Source: CBDDKW01 sp965230425 (GTDB lineage: Bacteria; Pseudomonadota; Gammaproteobacteria; UBA1113). Taken from it: a DNA stretch of 64,000 nt. The notes under the pieces were generated by a model. The model searched no databases. It saw only the letters and a program-made list of their open reading frames with translations, and was not told the origin of the DNA. A program made the position numbers and the translations under genes. The first letter of the stretch is position 1, and each line of letters starts with the position of its first letter. Positions 18,905 to 27,881 of this stretch are shown here, in pieces. Location: positions 1 to 64,000 of the forward strand of contig CBDDKW010000024.1 in assembly GCA_965230425.1 (NCBI GenBank). The letters run 5' to 3'.

Positions 18905-20422
18905 CTAATCCTTTCTCTCATCGGCTGGCCAACATTCAGCTAATGCAGCGAGTACTTGTTGTTGATCACTAAAATGTACGCGCTCGTCGCCCAAAATTTG
19001 ATAATCTTCGTGACCTTTACCTGCAATTAAAATCACATCTTTGGCACTCGCATTTTTTATAGCAGCAAAAATAGCCTGTTGCCTGTCTAACTCAATAATA
19101 GTTTTACCATGGCCACGGATCCCTGCAATAATATCTCGGCAAATTTGTTGAGGATCTTCATGGCGGGGATTATCATTTGTCACAATAATCTGATCACTAA
19201 ATTGCTCTGCCATTGCTGCCATTAAAGGACGCTTACCTTGATCACGCTCACCACCACAACCAAACACACAGGTAATATGACCATGACAATGTTCCTTGAT
19301 AGCCATCAAGGCTTTTTCAAGAGCATCAGGTGTATGAGCATAATCAACAATCACGGTTGGATGATCACCACCACCAAATACCTGCATACGACCATCAATA
19401 CCATTAATATGACTTAAACAATCTAATACATTATTAAATTCATAACCCATCACGCACAGACAGGTTAAAACCGCCAATAAATTCTGTAAATTAAATCGTC
19501 CGAACAAAGGACTGGTAAAATCACCTTCACCCCACGGCGTACAAATTCGCGCGCTAATACCTGCATGATCAAGCTGTACATCCCGAGCTTGTATTAAGGT
19601 CGCATTTTTAGGTAAAGGACAATGAGCGCGTGTACTATACACATACACAGGCAAACGCTCCGCTAATTCTTTACTCCAAGTTGTACCATAGGGATCATCG
19701 CCGTTGAGTATGGCACACTGTAAATCTGGAAAATCAAATAATTGACGTTTTGCATTAGCATAATGCTGCATATCGCCATGATAATCTAAATGGTCGCGGG
19801 TCAAATTAGTAAACACAGCCATACTAAAATGACACCCTTGCACTCGATGTTGATCTAATCCATGCGAGGATACTTCCATGCCCACGGCTTCAGCACCACG
19901 CTGATGTAAGTCATGCAATTGTCGATGGAATTCAACTGGCATAGGCGTGGTAAAACGACTTTTTTCTAAGGCATCAGGAAAACCACAGCCATTAGTACCC
20001 ATAATGCCAGCTTTCACCCCTAAAACAGTCAAAGCTTTTGCAAAAAAATGCGCTACTGAAGTTTTACCATTGGTACCAGTGACACCCATCACCGTCATTT
20101 GTGCAGAGGGATGCTGAAAAAAGTTATCCGCTAAACAACCTAATTGGGTTGATAAATTAGCTACAGGGATCACTGGCACAGCACACGGTTCAGGTAAAAA
20201 TGCTTGTAATTCTTGCTCACTCTCTGCTTCAGCTAAGACACAGACCGCACCCTTTTCAATGGCCTTGGCAATAAAACGCCGGCCATCCATAATTTGCCCC
20301 ACGCAAGCACAGAAGACATCACCATGACTAATTTCTCGGCTGTCGCTCTGTATACCATTAACCTCCAGGTCCATACTCTCATCAAGCGTTATCACACCTT
20401 GGCAAATTTCTGATAATCGCAT
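18905..20422 (-). CDS. murE: UDP-MurNAc-L-Ala-D-Glu--meso-DAP ligase MurE
   Basis: 505 aa Mur ligase adding the third residue of the stem peptide. The ATP loop is GVTGTNGKTSVAHFFAKAL. The amino-acid-selecting motif DNPR is present in IVTNDNPRHEDPQQI, which indicates meso-diaminopimelate as in other Gram-negatives. FGCGGERDQGKRPLMA and the VIVDYAHTPDALEKAL strand are also typical. It lies 11 bases after ftsI and six before murF. Length is normal. Certain. Confidence 0.98.
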   Translation of the reverse strand: MRLSEICQGVITLDESMDLEVNGIQSDSREISHGDVFCACVGQIMDGRRFIAKAIEKGAVCVLAEAESEQELQAFLPEPCAVPVIPVANLSTQLGCLADNFFQHPSAQMTVMGVTGTNGKTSVAHFFAKALTVLGVKAGIMGTNGCGFPDALEKSRFTTPMPVEFHRQLHDLHQRGAEAVGMEVSSHGLDQHRVQGCHFSMAVFTNLTRDHLDYHGDMQHYANAKRQLFDFPDLQCAILNGDDPYGTTWSKELAERLPVYVYSTRAHCPLPKNATLIQARDVQLDHAGISARICTPWGEGDFTSPLFGRFNLQNLLAVLTCLCVMGYEFNNVLDCLSHINGIDGRMQVFGGGDHPTVIVDYAHTPDALEKALMAIKEHCHGHITCVFGCGGERDQGKRPLMAAMAEQFSDQIIVTNDNPRHEDPQQICRDIIAGIRGHGKTIIELDRQQAIFAAIKNASAKDVILIAGKGHEDYQILGDERVHFSDQQQVLAALAECWPADERKD

Positions 20423-20433
20423 ATGCCTTCCCT

Positions 20434-22125
20434 TTATGACTGTTTCGATTTTAAATCATCCGGTGGCACATCTAACATACGTAATGCACCTCCAGTTACT
20501 TTTGCAAATAAAGGCGCAGCAACTAAGCCACCATAAAAACCACCTGCACGCGGATCATTGACCACAACAGCAGTCACGATCCGCGGCTCACTAGCAGGCG
20601 CTACCCCAACGAAAATTCCAATATGACGGTCTTTTTCATAACCATGCTCACCCACAATACGGACTGTACCAGTTTTGCCTGCTACGCTATACCCTGGAAT
20701 ACGCGCGCGCGTGGCCGTCCCACCTTTTTTTGTCACAGTACCCAACATAGCTAAAACACTGTGCGCAACATGTTCACTAATCACTCGTTGACTGCTGGGT
20801 GACTTATCGAGCTTGATCAAGCTCACAGGATGTTTTACTCCACCTGTGGCTAAAATCGCATACGCTTGTGCTAACTGTAATGGCGTCACCGACATACCAT
20901 AACCAAAGGATAAAGTAGCCAAGACAAAGGGATCCCAAGGATCATGCTCAACTAAACTGCCGGTAACCTCGCCAGGAAAACCACTGTGGGTACGCTGACC
21001 AAAGCCAAAATTATGTAAAGTCTTCCATAAGCTATTAGGTGCTAAAGATAAAGTTAATTTACTTACTCCAATATTACTGGAACGCTGTAAAATTTGTGTC
21101 ACAGTAATGCGACCGTTGTTTCTATGCCCATCGGATACCTCATGGCCATGTACCATAATTTTACCTGGCGAAGTATCCACAATGCTATCAGCCCCATAAT
21201 GACCACTTTGTAGAGCATTAACAACACTGAACGCTTTAATCGTTGAACCAGGTTCAAACACATCCGTCACGGCACGGTTGCGATAACGACTGCCACTGTG
21301 TCGATGCTGTTTATTAGGATTAAAGGCTGGCTGGTTTACCATAGCGAGGACTTCACCGGTCTGTACATCTAAAATGACAATCGAACCAGATTTAGCTTTG
21401 CTTTGTTTTACCACACGTTGTAATTCGCGATAAGCTAAATACTGCAAACGGTGATCAATGCTTAATACTAGTTTATGTCCTGGCTGCTCCGGCTTAATAA
21501 TATCCTCAATAGCCACCACTCGTCCAAGTCGGTCTTTCAGCACCCGCTCCTTACCTGGTGCACCGCGGAGCCATTGGTCATAGGCCAACTCCATACCCTC
21601 TTGGCCCTGATCATCAATATTGGTAAAGCCTAAAACATGGGCAGTCACTTCACCTTCTGGGTAAAAGCGCTGATATTCGCGTTTTAAATAAATACCTGGG
21701 ATTTGCGATGCCATGACTTTTTCAGCCACAGCAGGTTCTACATGACGTTTTAAGTAAACAAATTCACGCTGGCTATTTTTTTTTAAACGGGTTTTTAATG
21801 TTTTCGGCGTATCGTGCAAGAGTTTAGCCAAAGCATCTAGATCTTGTTGATTCTTGACATCAAATTGCTGTGGATTGACCCAGACAGACTCTACCGGAGA
21901 ACTGATGGCCAAGGGAGTACCGTTACGATCAGTAATCATCCCGCGTGTGGCAGGGATGCTCACTGTGCGCAAAGTACGAGCATTACCTTGCTGTTGTAAA
22001 AACTGTCGATCGAAAACGGTGAGTTGTAGCATACGTAAGAATAGGCCGAAAGCCGCCAGTGATAATAAAATCACAATAAACCAAAAACGCCACGCCTTTA
22101 CCTGTGCTTCATATCTCTTAGTCAC
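20434..22125 (-). CDS. ftsI: Septal transpeptidase FtsI (PBP3)
   Basis: 563 aa class B penicillin-binding protein that cross-links septal peptidoglycan. It has a short cytosolic tail, one transmembrane helix at about residues 14-35 (FWFIVILLSLAAFGLFLRML), a dimerisation domain starting at RGMITDRNGTPLA, and a transpeptidase domain. The active-site motifs are GSTIKAFS (serine nucleophile), RSSNIGVS (SxN) and AGKTGTVRI (KTG). The start overlaps the ftsL stop by four bases. FtsW, its polymerase partner, is in the same operon. Certain. Confidence 0.98.
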   Translation of the reverse strand: MTKRYEAQVKAWRFWFIVILLSLAAFGLFLRMLQLTVFDRQFLQQQGNARTLRTVSIPATRGMITDRNGTPLAISSPVESVWVNPQQFDVKNQQDLDALAKLLHDTPKTLKTRLKKNSQREFVYLKRHVEPAVAEKVMASQIPGIYLKREYQRFYPEGEVTAHVLGFTNIDDQGQEGMELAYDQWLRGAPGKERVLKDRLGRVVAIEDIIKPEQPGHKLVLSIDHRLQYLAYRELQRVVKQSKAKSGSIVILDVQTGEVLAMVNQPAFNPNKQHRHSGSRYRNRAVTDVFEPGSTIKAFSVVNALQSGHYGADSIVDTSPGKIMVHGHEVSDGHRNNGRITVTQILQRSSNIGVSKLTLSLAPNSLWKTLHNFGFGQRTHSGFPGEVTGSLVEHDPWDPFVLATLSFGYGMSVTPLQLAQAYAILATGGVKHPVSLIKLDKSPSSQRVISEHVAHSVLAMLGTVTKKGGTATRARIPGYSVAGKTGTVRIVGEHGYEKDRHIGIFVGVAPASEPRIVTAVVVNDPRAGGFYGGLVAAPLFAKVTGGALRMLDVPPDDLKSKQS

Positions 22126-22454
22126 GACCTTACCATGATGATGCTTGACTGTTCAGGTTCACGCATCTGTAGTTGAGTTTGCGCAATCCGTTGAATGCGC
22201 GCTTGAGTTGACCACGTAGACTGTTCCAATAACAATTGGCTCCACTCTTCTTGCAAATCAGCGCGAGTGGATTGTATCTGTTGTAATTCACTTGTCAAAC
22301 GACGATCAAGATCACGGCTATAAACTACAGCAAATGCTGAGCTTATCACCAATAAAATCAATAAAAACAGCCACGCATGAACTTTCGTTAGCGACCATTG
22401 GCCCATACGCCATGTCCACGAGTGCTGCTGTAATGTTTTAGTAACTGCGTTCAT
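22122..22454 (-). CDS. ftsL: Cell division protein FtsL
   Basis: 110 aa bitopic membrane protein that forms the FtsQLB complex. After a cytosolic tail of about 25 residues there is one transmembrane helix (AWLFLLILLVISSAFAVVYS). A periplasmic coiled coil follows, with heptad-like leucines (LTSELQQIQSTRADLQEEW), then the IQRIAQTQLQMREP motif that ends many FtsL proteins. Its ATG overlaps the rsmH stop by four bases and its stop overlaps the ftsI start. The family is poorly conserved, so the call rests on position and architecture. Confidence 0.93.
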   Translation of the reverse strand: MNAVTKTLQQHSWTWRMGQWSLTKVHAWLFLLILLVISSAFAVVYSRDLDRRLTSELQQIQSTRADLQEEWSQLLLEQSTWSTQARIQRIAQTQLQMREPEQSSIIMVRS

Positions 22455-23389
22455 GATAATTTTTCCGCCACACGTAATACCGCACTACGCGAGCGGATGT
22501 TCCCCTGTAATTCTGCTTCGTCTGCACGTATTGCTTTCCCTAGTACACGCATACGAGGTGTGATCTCCGCAGCTTGGATTGGCAAGTCTTTAGGATAGTT
22601 ATCACAGCTTGCTTGTTTTCGCATAAATCGTTTTACAATTCTATCTTCCAAAGAATGAAAACTAATCACCACCAGTCGCCCACCAATGGCTAACACCTCA
22701 AGGCATTGTTCCAATACCTGAGTCAATTCATGCAATTCTTCATTTATAAAGATACGGATCGCTTGAAAGCTACGGGTAGCTGGGTGCTTTTTTTGTTCTC
22801 GTGTTGGCACCGCATCAGCAATAATCTCAGCCAATTGTCCCGTGCGGGTAATCTCAGATTCTGCCCGCGCAGCAACAATGGCACTAGCAATACGCTTAGC
22901 GAAGCGTTCTTCGCCATACTCGCGTAGTACTCGTACAATCTCTCGCGCCTCAGCTACTGCTAGCCATTGCGCGGCTGTTTGTCCCCGATTGCAATCCATG
23001 CGCATATCCAGTGGTCCATCACGTAAAAAACTAAACCCTCTATCGGGGTCATCTAATTGGGGTGACGACACCCCAAGGTCAAGTAAGATTCCATTTACTT
23101 GGCCGGTTAACTTTTTTGCGGCGACAATGTCCTGTAAACAGCTAAAAGAGCTGTGAACAATTTCAAAACGTGGATCTGAGAAATGTGACTGTGCGTAGCT
23201 AATTGCCTCTGGATCACGATCCAATGCAATAAGCCGTCCGGTTGAGCCTAATCCCAATAAAATACCCCGAGAATGTCCGCCGCGACCAAAGGTTGCGTCG
23301 ATATAAACACCCTCGGGTACAAGCGCCAACTGGTCAATAACTTCAGAATACAGAACAGACTGATGATGTAAGGAATTATCGTCATTCAT
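22451..23389 (-). CDS. rsmH: 16S rRNA C1402 N4-methyltransferase RsmH
   Basis: 312 aa SAM-dependent enzyme (MraW) that methylates N4 of C1402 in 16S rRNA. RsmI, encoded at 36483, methylates the 2'-O of the same base. It shows the opening HHQSVLYSEVIDQL, the SAM site YIDATFGRGGHSRGIL, GILLDLGVSSPQLDDPDRGFSF, the insertion domain and the end motif VISFHSLEDRIVKRFM. It begins two bases after mraZ. Assignment is certain. Confidence 0.98.
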   Translation of the reverse strand: MNDDNSLHHQSVLYSEVIDQLALVPEGVYIDATFGRGGHSRGILLGLGSTGRLIALDRDPEAISYAQSHFSDPRFEIVHSSFSCLQDIVAAKKLTGQVNGILLDLGVSSPQLDDPDRGFSFLRDGPLDMRMDCNRGQTAAQWLAVAEAREIVRVLREYGEERFAKRIASAIVAARAESEITRTGQLAEIIADAVPTREQKKHPATRSFQAIRIFINEELHELTQVLEQCLEVLAIGGRLVVISFHSLEDRIVKRFMRKQASCDNYPKDLPIQAAEITPRMRVLGKAIRADEAELQGNIRSRSAVLRVAEKLS

Positions 23390-23391
23390 GG

Positions 23392-23844
23392 CTACAATGA
23401 CAATGATTCTAACTCTGGGGGGATCTTACCTTCACCTTTAGTGGCTAACCAATCCGTTCGCTCTTGTTGCCAATTAGCATCACTCCAAATTTCAAACTTT
23501 CTCCCTTGTCCAACTAACATGACTTTCTTGTCTAAACCCGCATATTCGCGTAATACCGGTGGGATCAGAATGCGTCCATTACCGTCTAATTCCATCTCCG
23601 TGGCATGGCCAATCAGCAAACGCTGGATCCGCCGTGCGGCTGGATTAAAACTAGGCAAAGCTTCCACTTTGCGTTCAATAATTTCCCATTCTGTGAGGGG
23701 ATAAAGGAGAAGGCAGGCGGTTTCCGTATCAATCGTGGCCACTAACTGACCATCGCATTCCTCACTAAGACGATCACGATAGCGGGTCGGCATAGCCATG
23801 CGACCCTTAACATCGATATTGATGCTGTTAATACCACGAAACAC
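23392..23844 (-). CDS. mraZ: Transcriptional regulator MraZ
   Basis: 150 aa, two tandem SpoVT-AbrB-type domains, each carrying the family DxKGR-like element (INIDVKGRMAMPTRYRD and ELDGNGRILIPPVLREYAG). MraZ forms a ring-shaped oligomer that binds TGGGN repeats and represses its own dcw operon. Those repeats are present just upstream (23852-23876). The start is a GTG with GGGAAG five bases before it, so the ribosome-binding site overlaps the promoter-proximal TGGGA repeat. First gene of the cluster. Confidence 0.97.
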   Translation of the reverse strand: MFRGINSINIDVKGRMAMPTRYRDRLSEECDGQLVATIDTETACLLLYPLTEWEIIERKVEALPSFNPAARRIQRLLIGHATEMELDGNGRILIPPVLREYAGLDKKVMLVGQGRKFEIWSDANWQQERTDWLATKGEGKIPPELESLSL

Positions 23845-23851
23845 CTATTCT

Positions 23852-23876
23852 TCCCACTATTATCCACTTTTTCCCA
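23852..23876 (-). promoter_or_regulatory. MraZ operator: three TGGGN-type repeats
   Basis: On the minus strand the sequence contains TGGGA, TGGAT and TGGGA, each separated by exactly five bases, so the repeats recur every 10 bp. This is the established MraZ box layout. The middle repeat has one mismatch. The box lies just downstream of the predicted transcription start and reaches to within eight bases of the mraZ start codon. Bound MraZ would therefore block early transcription and cover the ribosome-binding site. Confidence 0.88.
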
Positions 23877-23885
23877 CATTCCTAC

Positions 23886-23915
23886 ACTATAGGAACTTGA
23901 TCGGTGAATTGTCAA
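23886..23915 (-). promoter_or_regulatory. Sigma70 promoter of the dcw cluster
   Basis: On the minus strand: TTGACA (23910-23915), an 18-bp spacer, then TATAGT (23886-23891). The -35 is a perfect match and the -10 matches five of six positions. A start near 23879 would place the MraZ box immediately downstream. This is the strongest promoter-like sequence I see in the window. Confidence 0.85.
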
Positions 23916-24005
23916 GCAAAGAATGCAAATTATTCGATCATTGACGGCGGAAACGGCAGATAAATGTAATAAAACAGAAACTTTTTGCCTAAAAAGTCCT
24001 CATCC

Positions 24006-24037
24006 CTAATATTATCTTAAGCTCACTCTGGCAAAAT
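24006..24037 (+). promoter_or_regulatory. PmrA-box-like promoter of the first giant gene
   Basis: Two half-sites, cCTAAT (CTAAT at 24006-24010) and cTTAAG (TTAAG at 24017-24021), 11 bp apart, with ATT after the first, as in the Legionella/Coxiella PmrA consensus cTTAATatT-N2-cTTAATatT. Ten bases further lies CAAAAT (24032-24037) as a weak -10. Each half-site has one mismatch. The spacing is identical to the better box before the gene at 49432. The long leader (about 110 bases) is a caveat. Confidence 0.45.
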
Positions 24038-24156
24038 GTGCTCACATTACCGATCACAGAGAGCAAAATACCTGATTTGATCGTAAACAACCTGCCCTAA
24101 AGGCAGCGAAACAACTGTATTAATAGAGTACAAACCGGAGAGAAAGGACTAAGACC

Positions 24157-27100
24157 ATGGCAAAATCTAAACAACAGAAAGCTAATAACACGAATTTATC
24201 AGAACAAAAACGTTTTCAAAACTTAAATAATGGCATCACAAATTTAGTTGGTTTATTTAACACAAGTGAAGCTGCTGAAAACATTAATCTGGGTGAAGTA
24301 CAGAATAAAATTAATGCACTTGTTGAGGAACTCACAAAATATCACAATGATCTATGCTCCAACTCCATCAAACCCAGCTCAAAAAAACAAAAAACACCAG
24401 ATAAAGCATTAAAAATTCTCTTACCAGAATTAAAAAAACTCTACGCCTTCGAAGCCATTATTGTTCGCCTTAAACGCCAATTCAACGAAAGAGCACAAGG
24501 CAACGAAGATATAACTAAATATGATGTTCCGACAACAGAGGCTCAAGAACTCATCGTTAAACTGGATGGCCACCAACGTACATGGTTAAAAATTGTCGAA
24601 AATTCTACAACAAATATGCTAGATATCTATCGCTCAAAAAATCGTGGCAAGTCATGGAAACAACTGGGTGAAAAGCAAGATGAATACTTCAATGGCGAAA
24701 CGAAATTTAGCTTAATTGGCAATAAGGCCAATTTGACTACGTTCACCCTCACCTTAGCGCCAGGTACAACAGATTTACAACGTCATATCCAATTACCCCT
24801 GGTTAAATCTAAAGGTAAGCCAGTCAAAATTGACCAAGAATATGATTTTAAATTAGGTGGTTGGGCAGATGCAGCCACTGTGAAAAAATCCGCACAACAC
24901 AAAGTACGATCAGCTATAAAAGGTGCAGGAAATCTTGCTGGAGTCAGAAAAAAGCGTGATCCAGAAGAAAAAGCGAAAGAGCGAGCTGAACAAAAAGAAC
25001 GCGCATTTTTAACGCTCAAGAATGGCAAGGCTGAAGCAGCTAGCACTGCAGCAAATTCGCAACGTCGCATACCTGTATCAGTAAGCACAACCTCACTATC
25101 CGGTGTCGCAACCGGTGCTGATGGTAAGTCATCTATGCTCTCAGCCGCAGCAACATCAACGACTAGCGACGGATCTTCAAGCGGACAACACAGAAGCAAA
25201 GCAAAGATTACTCGTCTAAGCGCGCCAGCACCTCAAGCAAAACCAGAAGCAGGTGCTTCATCAAATTCAGACACTGATCATTCACTCATGGGTTCTGTGG
25301 ATTCAGATCCGGATAATGGCGCTAGTGCATCAGGCTCAAGTACAACTTCATCAGTAACCTCTAGTCCAATTGCTCCAAGACACAGTTTAGCAGAAAATTC
25401 CGACTCACCAGAAATGGAGAGAGAAGTTGCACGTGAGGCTTCAAATCCCGCAAGTCACATTGGTTCCGCACATTCAAGTCCAGCTACTTCACCAGCTATT
25501 AGCCCAGCTCACTCCAGAGCTAATTCTCTAGATGATAATGCTATAGATAGCCCAAGAACTAGACAACAACGATCTACAAGTTTCACAGGGCAACCTGCTG
25601 CAATATCTCAGCCAGAATTAACACGCACTATCAGTGTCGATACAATAGCTGAAAACTTGGCAGCACTTCAGGAAACTGCTAAAACTATCCGTGCACAACA
25701 AGCAATTGAAGAAGCACAGAAACAACAACTCGCTGAGCAACAAGCCGCTGAAGAAGCACAGAAACAACGACTGGTTGAACAGCAAGCCGCTGCAGAAGCA
25801 CAGAAACAACGACTGGCTGAGCAACAAGCCGCTGAAGAAGCACAGAAACAACGACTGGCTGAGCAACAAGCCGCTGCAGAAGCACAGAAACAACGACTGG
25901 CTGAGCAACAAGCCGCTGCAGAAGCACAGAAACAACAACTCGCTGAGCAACAAGCCGCTGAAGAAGCACAGAAACAACAACTCGCTGAGCAACAAGCCGC
26001 TGAAGAAGCACAGAAACAACAACTCGCTGAGCAACAAGCCGCTGAAGAAGCACAGAAACAACGACTGGTTGAACAGCAAGCCGCTGCAGAAGCACAGAAA
26101 CAACGACTGGCTGAACAGCAAGCCGCTGCAGAAGCACAGAAACAACGACTGGCTGAGCAACAAGCCGCTGCAGAAGCACAGAAACAATTACTGGCTGAGC
26201 AACAAGCCGCTGAAGAAGCACAGAAACAACAACTCGCTGAGCAACAAGCCGCTGAAGAAGCACAGAAACAACAACTCGCTGAGCAACAAGCCGCTGAAGA
26301 AGCACAGAAACAACGACTGGTTGAACAGCAAGCCGCTGCAGAAGCACAGAAACAACGACTGGCTGAACAGCAAGCCGCTGCAGAAGCACAGAAACAACGA
26401 CTGGCTGAACAACAAGCCGCTGAAGAAGCACAGAAACAACGACTGGCTGAACAGCAAGCCGCTGCAGAAGCACAGAAACAATTACTGGCTGAGCAACAAG
26501 AAGCTGAAGCCGCTCGTGCACAAAAATCACCTTTCACAAAAGAAATGCTGAAAGAAGCACGCAATAACATTGCAGCTAAACAAGTAAGAGATATCAAGCG
26601 GGAATTTGCACAACAATACGCTGACATCTCGAGTAAACTCGCTGAAATAAATGCGTATCTAGATACTGTGGTTACAAGCACATACGACAAACACGCCGTT
26701 GATTTCAATGGGCATAAACGCATTAGTATTTTTGATGTAGAGCTATCAAACGCCGCGGTGAATGAATTACGTCATATGCCAGCTTTACTACAAACGCTAG
26801 AGAGTATGTTAAAACCCTGGAGACATGCTGTAAAGCAAACACAAAATAACCTCAACTCTATGCAAAATACTAGCGAAGCAGACATAGAAAAGGCAAATGA
26901 ACTTGGCACCTTATTAAAGCTCACGCTAGACCGAGTACAAGAGCTACAAACTGCACACGACAACACAACAGGCAAGTACATAGATGCCTTCGGTAGTGCG
27001 AAAGCAGCCCCCAAAGAAAACCAAACGGTAGAACATACAACTACGCATGGCAGTCAGTTTGCAGAAACACAATCACAACTAACACTCTACGCAAATGCTA

Positions 27101-27564
27101 ATAATCAACAGGACGATAACCTACTCGATGCTGTAGAAATGGTAGCACAAATGCATCATAGCTGGTTAATTGACCCCAATGAAAAATTCCAATTAGAAGC
27201 TGATGATAAAGAGGTTCTCAACGCCATGCTCATAGCCGCTATTATGTTCAATATGCCGCTAGAGAATTTAGTATGGGATAAAAATGAACTTAGCGAAGAT
27301 GACATCATGGAAAATCAAGAGCTCATGCTAAAAGTCATTGAACATCTTCATCACACAAATGGAACAAACGGATTACCTTTAAGATCAGCAGCACTAGATG
27401 AAGCAGAAGATGCATTAGAACAATACTCACTACCAACACCACCGCAGCAACTCAGCCGCACGATGTTTTTCTATAGTAATAAATCAGAAGCTAAAGAGCG
27501 CACAGTATTCGAACCTGCTGTAGCATCAACTTCGAGTTCGGGTACACATAGAGCAACCCTGTAA
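24157..27564 (+). CDS. Giant effector-like protein with 14-residue repeats
   Basis: 1135 aa, no known family recognised. Residues 1-270 are a mostly helical, Lys/Asn-rich N-terminal region. Residues 270-515 are Ser/Ala/Pro-rich and probably disordered, with many SP/TP sites and basic patches such as VRKKRDPEEKAKERAEQK. Residues 516-781 are 19 tandem copies of a 14-residue unit (A-A/E-EAQKQ-x-L-x-EQQ), a long charged helix or coiled coil. Residues of about 800-1110 form a folded domain shared with the product of 28095-31433; common motifs are TGKYIDAFG, VAQMHHSWLIDP-EKF, LENLVWD and LPLRSAALDEAE. There is no signal peptide or membrane helix. AAAGGA precedes the ATG, and a PmrA-like box lies upstream. 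I infer a translocated effector of a type IV-like system; this is not shown by homology. Confidence 0.75.
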   Translation: MAKSKQQKANNTNLSEQKRFQNLNNGITNLVGLFNTSEAAENINLGEVQNKINALVEELTKYHNDLCSNSIKPSSKKQKTPDKALKILLPELKKLYAFEAIIVRLKRQFNERAQGNEDITKYDVPTTEAQELIVKLDGHQRTWLKIVENSTTNMLDIYRSKNRGKSWKQLGEKQDEYFNGETKFSLIGNKANLTTFTLTLAPGTTDLQRHIQLPLVKSKGKPVKIDQEYDFKLGGWADAATVKKSAQHKVRSAIKGAGNLAGVRKKRDPEEKAKERAEQKERAFLTLKNGKAEAASTAANSQRRIPVSVSTTSLSGVATGADGKSSMLSAAATSTTSDGSSSGQHRSKAKITRLSAPAPQAKPEAGASSNSDTDHSLMGSVDSDPDNGASASGSSTTSSVTSSPIAPRHSLAENSDSPEMEREVAREASNPASHIGSAHSSPATSPAISPAHSRANSLDDNAIDSPRTRQQRSTSFTGQPAAISQPELTRTISVDTIAENLAALQETAKTIRAQQAIEEAQKQQLAEQQAAEEAQKQRLVEQQAAAEAQKQRLAEQQAAEEAQKQRLAEQQAAAEAQKQRLAEQQAAAEAQKQQLAEQQAAEEAQKQQLAEQQAAEEAQKQQLAEQQAAEEAQKQRLVEQQAAAEAQKQRLAEQQAAAEAQKQRLAEQQAAAEAQKQLLAEQQAAEEAQKQQLAEQQAAEEAQKQQLAEQQAAEEAQKQRLVEQQAAAEAQKQRLAEQQAAAEAQKQRLAEQQAAEEAQKQRLAEQQAAAEAQKQLLAEQQEAEAARAQKSPFTKEMLKEARNNIAAKQVRDIKREFAQQYADISSKLAEINAYLDTVVTSTYDKHAVDFNGHKRISIFDVELSNAAVNELRHMPALLQTLESMLKPWRHAVKQTQNNLNSMQNTSEADIEKANELGTLLKLTLDRVQELQTAHDNTTGKYIDAFGSAKAAPKENQTVEHTTTHGSQFAETQSQLTLYANANNQQDDNLLDAVEMVAQMHHSWLIDPNEKFQLEADDKEVLNAMLIAAIMFNMPLENLVWDKNELSEDDIMENQELMLKVIEHLHHTNGTNGLPLRSAALDEAEDALEQYSLPTPPQQLSRTMFFYSNKSEAKERTVFEPAVASTSSSGTHRATL
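25702..26499 (+). repeat. 19 tandem copies of a 42-bp coding repeat
   Basis: 798 bp, exactly 19 units of 42 bp, each encoding 14 residues. Units differ mainly at three sites: AAEEA or AAAEA at the start, Q/R/L before the leucine, and A/V after it. The order of variants recurs: copies 9-12 and 15-17 plus 19 run V-A-A-L in the same phase. This suggests blocks of several units were duplicated together. The array is open in several reading frames on both strands, which creates long spurious ORFs. Confidence 0.95.
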
Positions 27565-27616
27565 CAGCATCATGGAAAGTAACTAAATCATCAGGAGACT
27601 TCTCGCTGAACTTAAA

Positions 27617-27641
27617 ATGACAATAGCGAAGCTATTGTCAT
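27617..27641 (+). terminator. Stem-loop downstream of the first giant gene
   Basis: Perfect 11-bp arms around a GAA loop (ATGACAATAGC and its complement), 52 bases after the stop codon. There is no T-run after it, so it may stabilise the RNA 3' end or belong to a dispersed TGTCAT-type repeat rather than act as an intrinsic terminator. Confidence 0.4.
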
Positions 27642-27793
27642 CAACCAGGCTTTATTACGTTAAAAAATGTTGTCATTCAGAGCCGTGGCTTTAGCCGCGG
27701 CGAAGAATCTCCCACCGATTTGACTCACTCAGTTCTATCATGCCATGGGCTCGCTACACTTAATTAAAAGCTTGCAATCTAGATAACCAATTG

Positions 27794-27881
27794 TTTTTGA
27801 GCTAGCGTTGTTCGGTAAGACTCGGCTAGATCCGTGTAGCTTGCACCATACTCATCTTACCGAACAACGCTAGCTCAAAAA
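27794..27881. repeat. Long inverted repeat with CTCGGCTA core, copy B
   Basis: Perfect 27-bp arms (27794-27820 and 27855-27881) enclose a 34-bp centre starting CTCGGCTAGATCC and continuing GTGTAGC. The centre closely resembles the core of the longer inverted repeat at 35841-35924, while the arms are unrelated to that copy. Confidence 0.85.

Noticed and set aside
25702..26499. Regular repeats that might suggest a CRISPR array
   Set aside because: Units are directly joined with no unique spacers and lie in frame within a protein; this is a coding tandem repeat.
25618..26723. Several long ORFs on the minus strand and in other plus frames across the 42-bp repeat array
   Set aside because: The repeat unit happens to lack stop codons in several frames, so multiplying it makes long open frames. 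They have no ribosome-binding sites, encode low-complexity Cys/Leu/Phe-rich or His/Asn-rich strings, and are shadows of the real gene.
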